From Methylococcaceae bacterium (lineage in GTDB: Bacteria > Pseudomonadota > Gammaproteobacteria > Methylococcales > Methylomonadaceae): DNA of 6,908 nt. The position numbers and the translations under genes are program-made. The stretch's first letter is position 1. The number at the start of each line of letters is the position of its first letter. The stretch spans positions 1 to 6,908 of the forward strand of contig CANNLO010000252.1 of assembly GCA_947505055.1 (NCBI GenBank), given 5' to 3'. Positions 5,986 to 6,908 of this stretch are shown one piece after another. The notes below the pieces were generated by a model. The model was not told where the DNA came from and did not search any database. It was given only the letters and a program-made list of their open reading frames with translations.

Positions 5986-6033
5986 CTGTAGCGCTTGGCT
6001 ACAGCTTTGCCTGGCTGAAGCGAGGCGCTACAG
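5986..6033. repeat. REP-like palindromic element
   Basis: CTGTAGCGCTT (5986-5996) and GAGGCGCTACAG (6022-6033) form an 11-bp inverted repeat with one wobble. Read inward from each end, both strands begin GTAGCGC followed by a smaller imperfect hairpin (around 5993-6010 and 6011-6028). A GTAG-headed imperfect palindrome in inverted pairs is the layout of REP/BIME elements. A single copy is visible here, so genomic repetition is not shown. Confidence 0.5.
5995..6011 (+). promoter_or_regulatory. Candidate sigma-54 promoter of the TpsA exoprotein gene
   Basis: TTGGCTACAGCTTTGCC has GG (5997-5998) and GC (6009-6010) exactly ten bases apart. TTGGC matches -24 well and TTTGC matches -12 perfectly; the -24 element is TGGCTA instead of TGGCAC. 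A start near 6022 would leave about 48 bases of leader before the ATG at 6070. It sits within the REP-like palindrome, so the match may be incidental, and no CAACAG/CTGTTG cluster is seen upstream. No better promoter for the gene was found between the terminator and the start codon. Confidence 0.4.
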
Positions 6034-6069
6034 GTCTGAATAATTACTTTTTAATTTGGAAAATTTATT

Positions 6070-6908
6070 ATGGTTACTCTTTATCATCCCTTGACTGAGC
6101 TTCCTGTCAGCAAACAAAAGCCGCTAGTCCTGGCGATACGTACCTTGATTGCCAGTGGCTTTGTGTTGGGTACGGGTGTAGCCCCGGCAAACGCGGAGTT
6201 GCCGGTACCTACGGCGGCAGTCACACTGACACCGACGCCGGTTGATATTGCAGTTCAGGGCCAAGCGACAGCGGTTGTTGCCGGTCAGGCGATGACCATT
6301 AAACAGATTACCGACAAGGCAACCTTAGATTGGAAAAGCTTTAATATTGATAAGGGTTACAGCGTAAACTTTGATCAGCCTTCGGCAACTTCAGTGGCAT
6401 TGAATAATATTCATCAGGCGGATGCCAGTAAAATATTGGGCTCCTTGACCGCCAATGGCCAGGTCTATCTGATTAACCAGAACGGTTTTCTGTTTGGCAA
6501 AGATTCGCAAATCAATGTCAATTCGCTGGTGGCTTCCACCTTAGGTATCAGTGACACAGATTTTCAGACCGGCATTACCAAGGTCTTCGATCTTAACAAG
6601 AACAATAGCGACTACCTAACTAAAGCGGCCGCCTTAAAAGGTAATGGGGAAATTTATCTTAAGAACTCCCAAGGACATTTTGTGCTGGATGAGGCAGGGC
6701 AGAAAGTCAAAATTCAGGTTTTTCTGGAAGCGGGGGCCAGCATCAAAACCAATGCACCTGGCGGTAGAGTGATTATAGCAGCACCTACCATAACCAATCA
6801 GGGCACCATAGAAACGCCAGACGGACAAACGATTCTGGCGGGAGCAACGGATAAGGTTTATCTTCAAGAAGCCGGTGTCGACTCGGATATACGTGGTTTA
6901 CTGGTAGA
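6070..6908 (+). CDS. Filamentous-haemagglutinin-type TpsA exoprotein, N-terminal part (runs off window)
   Basis: The reading frame is open from the ATG at 6070 to the window end (279 complete codons, no stop). A weak GGA (6058-6060) lies nine bases before the start. The N-terminus is a long signal peptide with a basic region, hydrophobic stretch LAIRTLIASGFVLGTGVA (21-38) and cleavage likely after APANA (residue 42). Residues about 65-260 form the two-partner-secretion (haemagglutination-activity) domain: WKSFNI (88-93), VNFDQP (99-104), LNNI (111-114), GSLTANGQVYLINQNGFLFG (124-143), NVNSLVAST (149-157) and GGRVIIAAPTITNQGTI (231-247). This domain directs export through a TpsB outer-membrane pore. 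The usual NPNG is NQNG here. Such proteins are large beta-helical adhesins, haemagglutinins or toxins; the missing C-terminus decides which. No TpsB gene lies in the window. Confidence 0.92.
   Translation, partial: MVTLYHPLTELPVSKQKPLVLAIRTLIASGFVLGTGVAPANAELPVPTAAVTLTPTPVDIAVQGQATAVVAGQAMTIKQITDKATLDWKSFNIDKGYSVNFDQPSATSVALNNIHQADASKILGSLTANGQVYLINQNGFLFGKDSQINVNSLVASTLGISDTDFQTGITKVFDLNKNNSDYLTKAAALKGNGEIYLKNSQGHFVLDEAGQKVKIQVFLEAGASIKTNAPGGRVIIAAPTITNQGTIETPDGQTILAGATDKVYLQEAGVDSDIRGLLV

Noticed and set aside
1..6908. CRISPR array, tRNA, rRNA or complete insertion sequence
   Set aside because: No regularly spaced repeats, tRNA-like cloverleaf, rRNA sequence or transposase reading frame was found.

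Overview
The window looks like a chromosomal stretch of a moderately AT-rich Gram-negative bacterium. Signal peptides, a VPLPA/PEP-CTERM-type sorting tail, a sigma-54 enhancer-binding protein and a two-partner-secretion exoprotein all point to a proteobacterium. A gammaproteobacterium such as a methanotroph of the Methylococcales is my best guess, but this rests on general resemblance only. All five supported protein genes are on the + strand.

Layout: (1) 1-165 is upstream sequence with a short inverted repeat. (2) 166-777 encodes a 203-aa soluble protein of an uncharacterised family, followed by a 14-bp perfect stem-loop. (3) 778-1168 holds no protein gene; it has two terminator-like hairpins, the second with a T9 run, so a small RNA or long 3' UTR may lie here, then two short dyads before the next gene. 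(4) 1169-2320 encodes a sigma-54-dependent activator without a receiver domain (SfnR-like layout). (5) 2321-2847 is a long leader with a cluster of CAACAG/CTGTTG half-sites about 100-120 bp upstream of a near-consensus -24/-12 promoter. (6) 2848-3702 encodes a secreted protein with a VPVPA...RR sorting tail. (7) 3769-5490 encodes a secreted, cysteine-free 573-aa protein with PstS-like (periplasmic phosphate-binding-like) motifs. (8) 5491-6069 is non-coding but highly structured: a multi-stem RNA (about 5687-5882) followed by a strong intrinsic terminator, then a REP-like palindrome that also contains a second -24/-12-like sequence. (9) 6070 to the window end is the N-terminal part of a filamentous-haemagglutinin-type TpsA exoprotein, cut off by the window.

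How it may fit together (inference): the sigma-54 activator lies directly upstream of a gene with a good -24/-12 promoter and enhancer-like sites, so it probably switches on the sorted surface protein, and perhaps the adhesin from the second site. The three secreted products would then form a regulated cell-surface or matrix module. The least explained element is the structured RNA between the PstS-like gene and the adhesin gene. Its two G-U pairs and its terminator indicate + strand transcription. An orphan HEARO/omega-RNA-type element is one hypothesis I cannot confirm without a covariance search.
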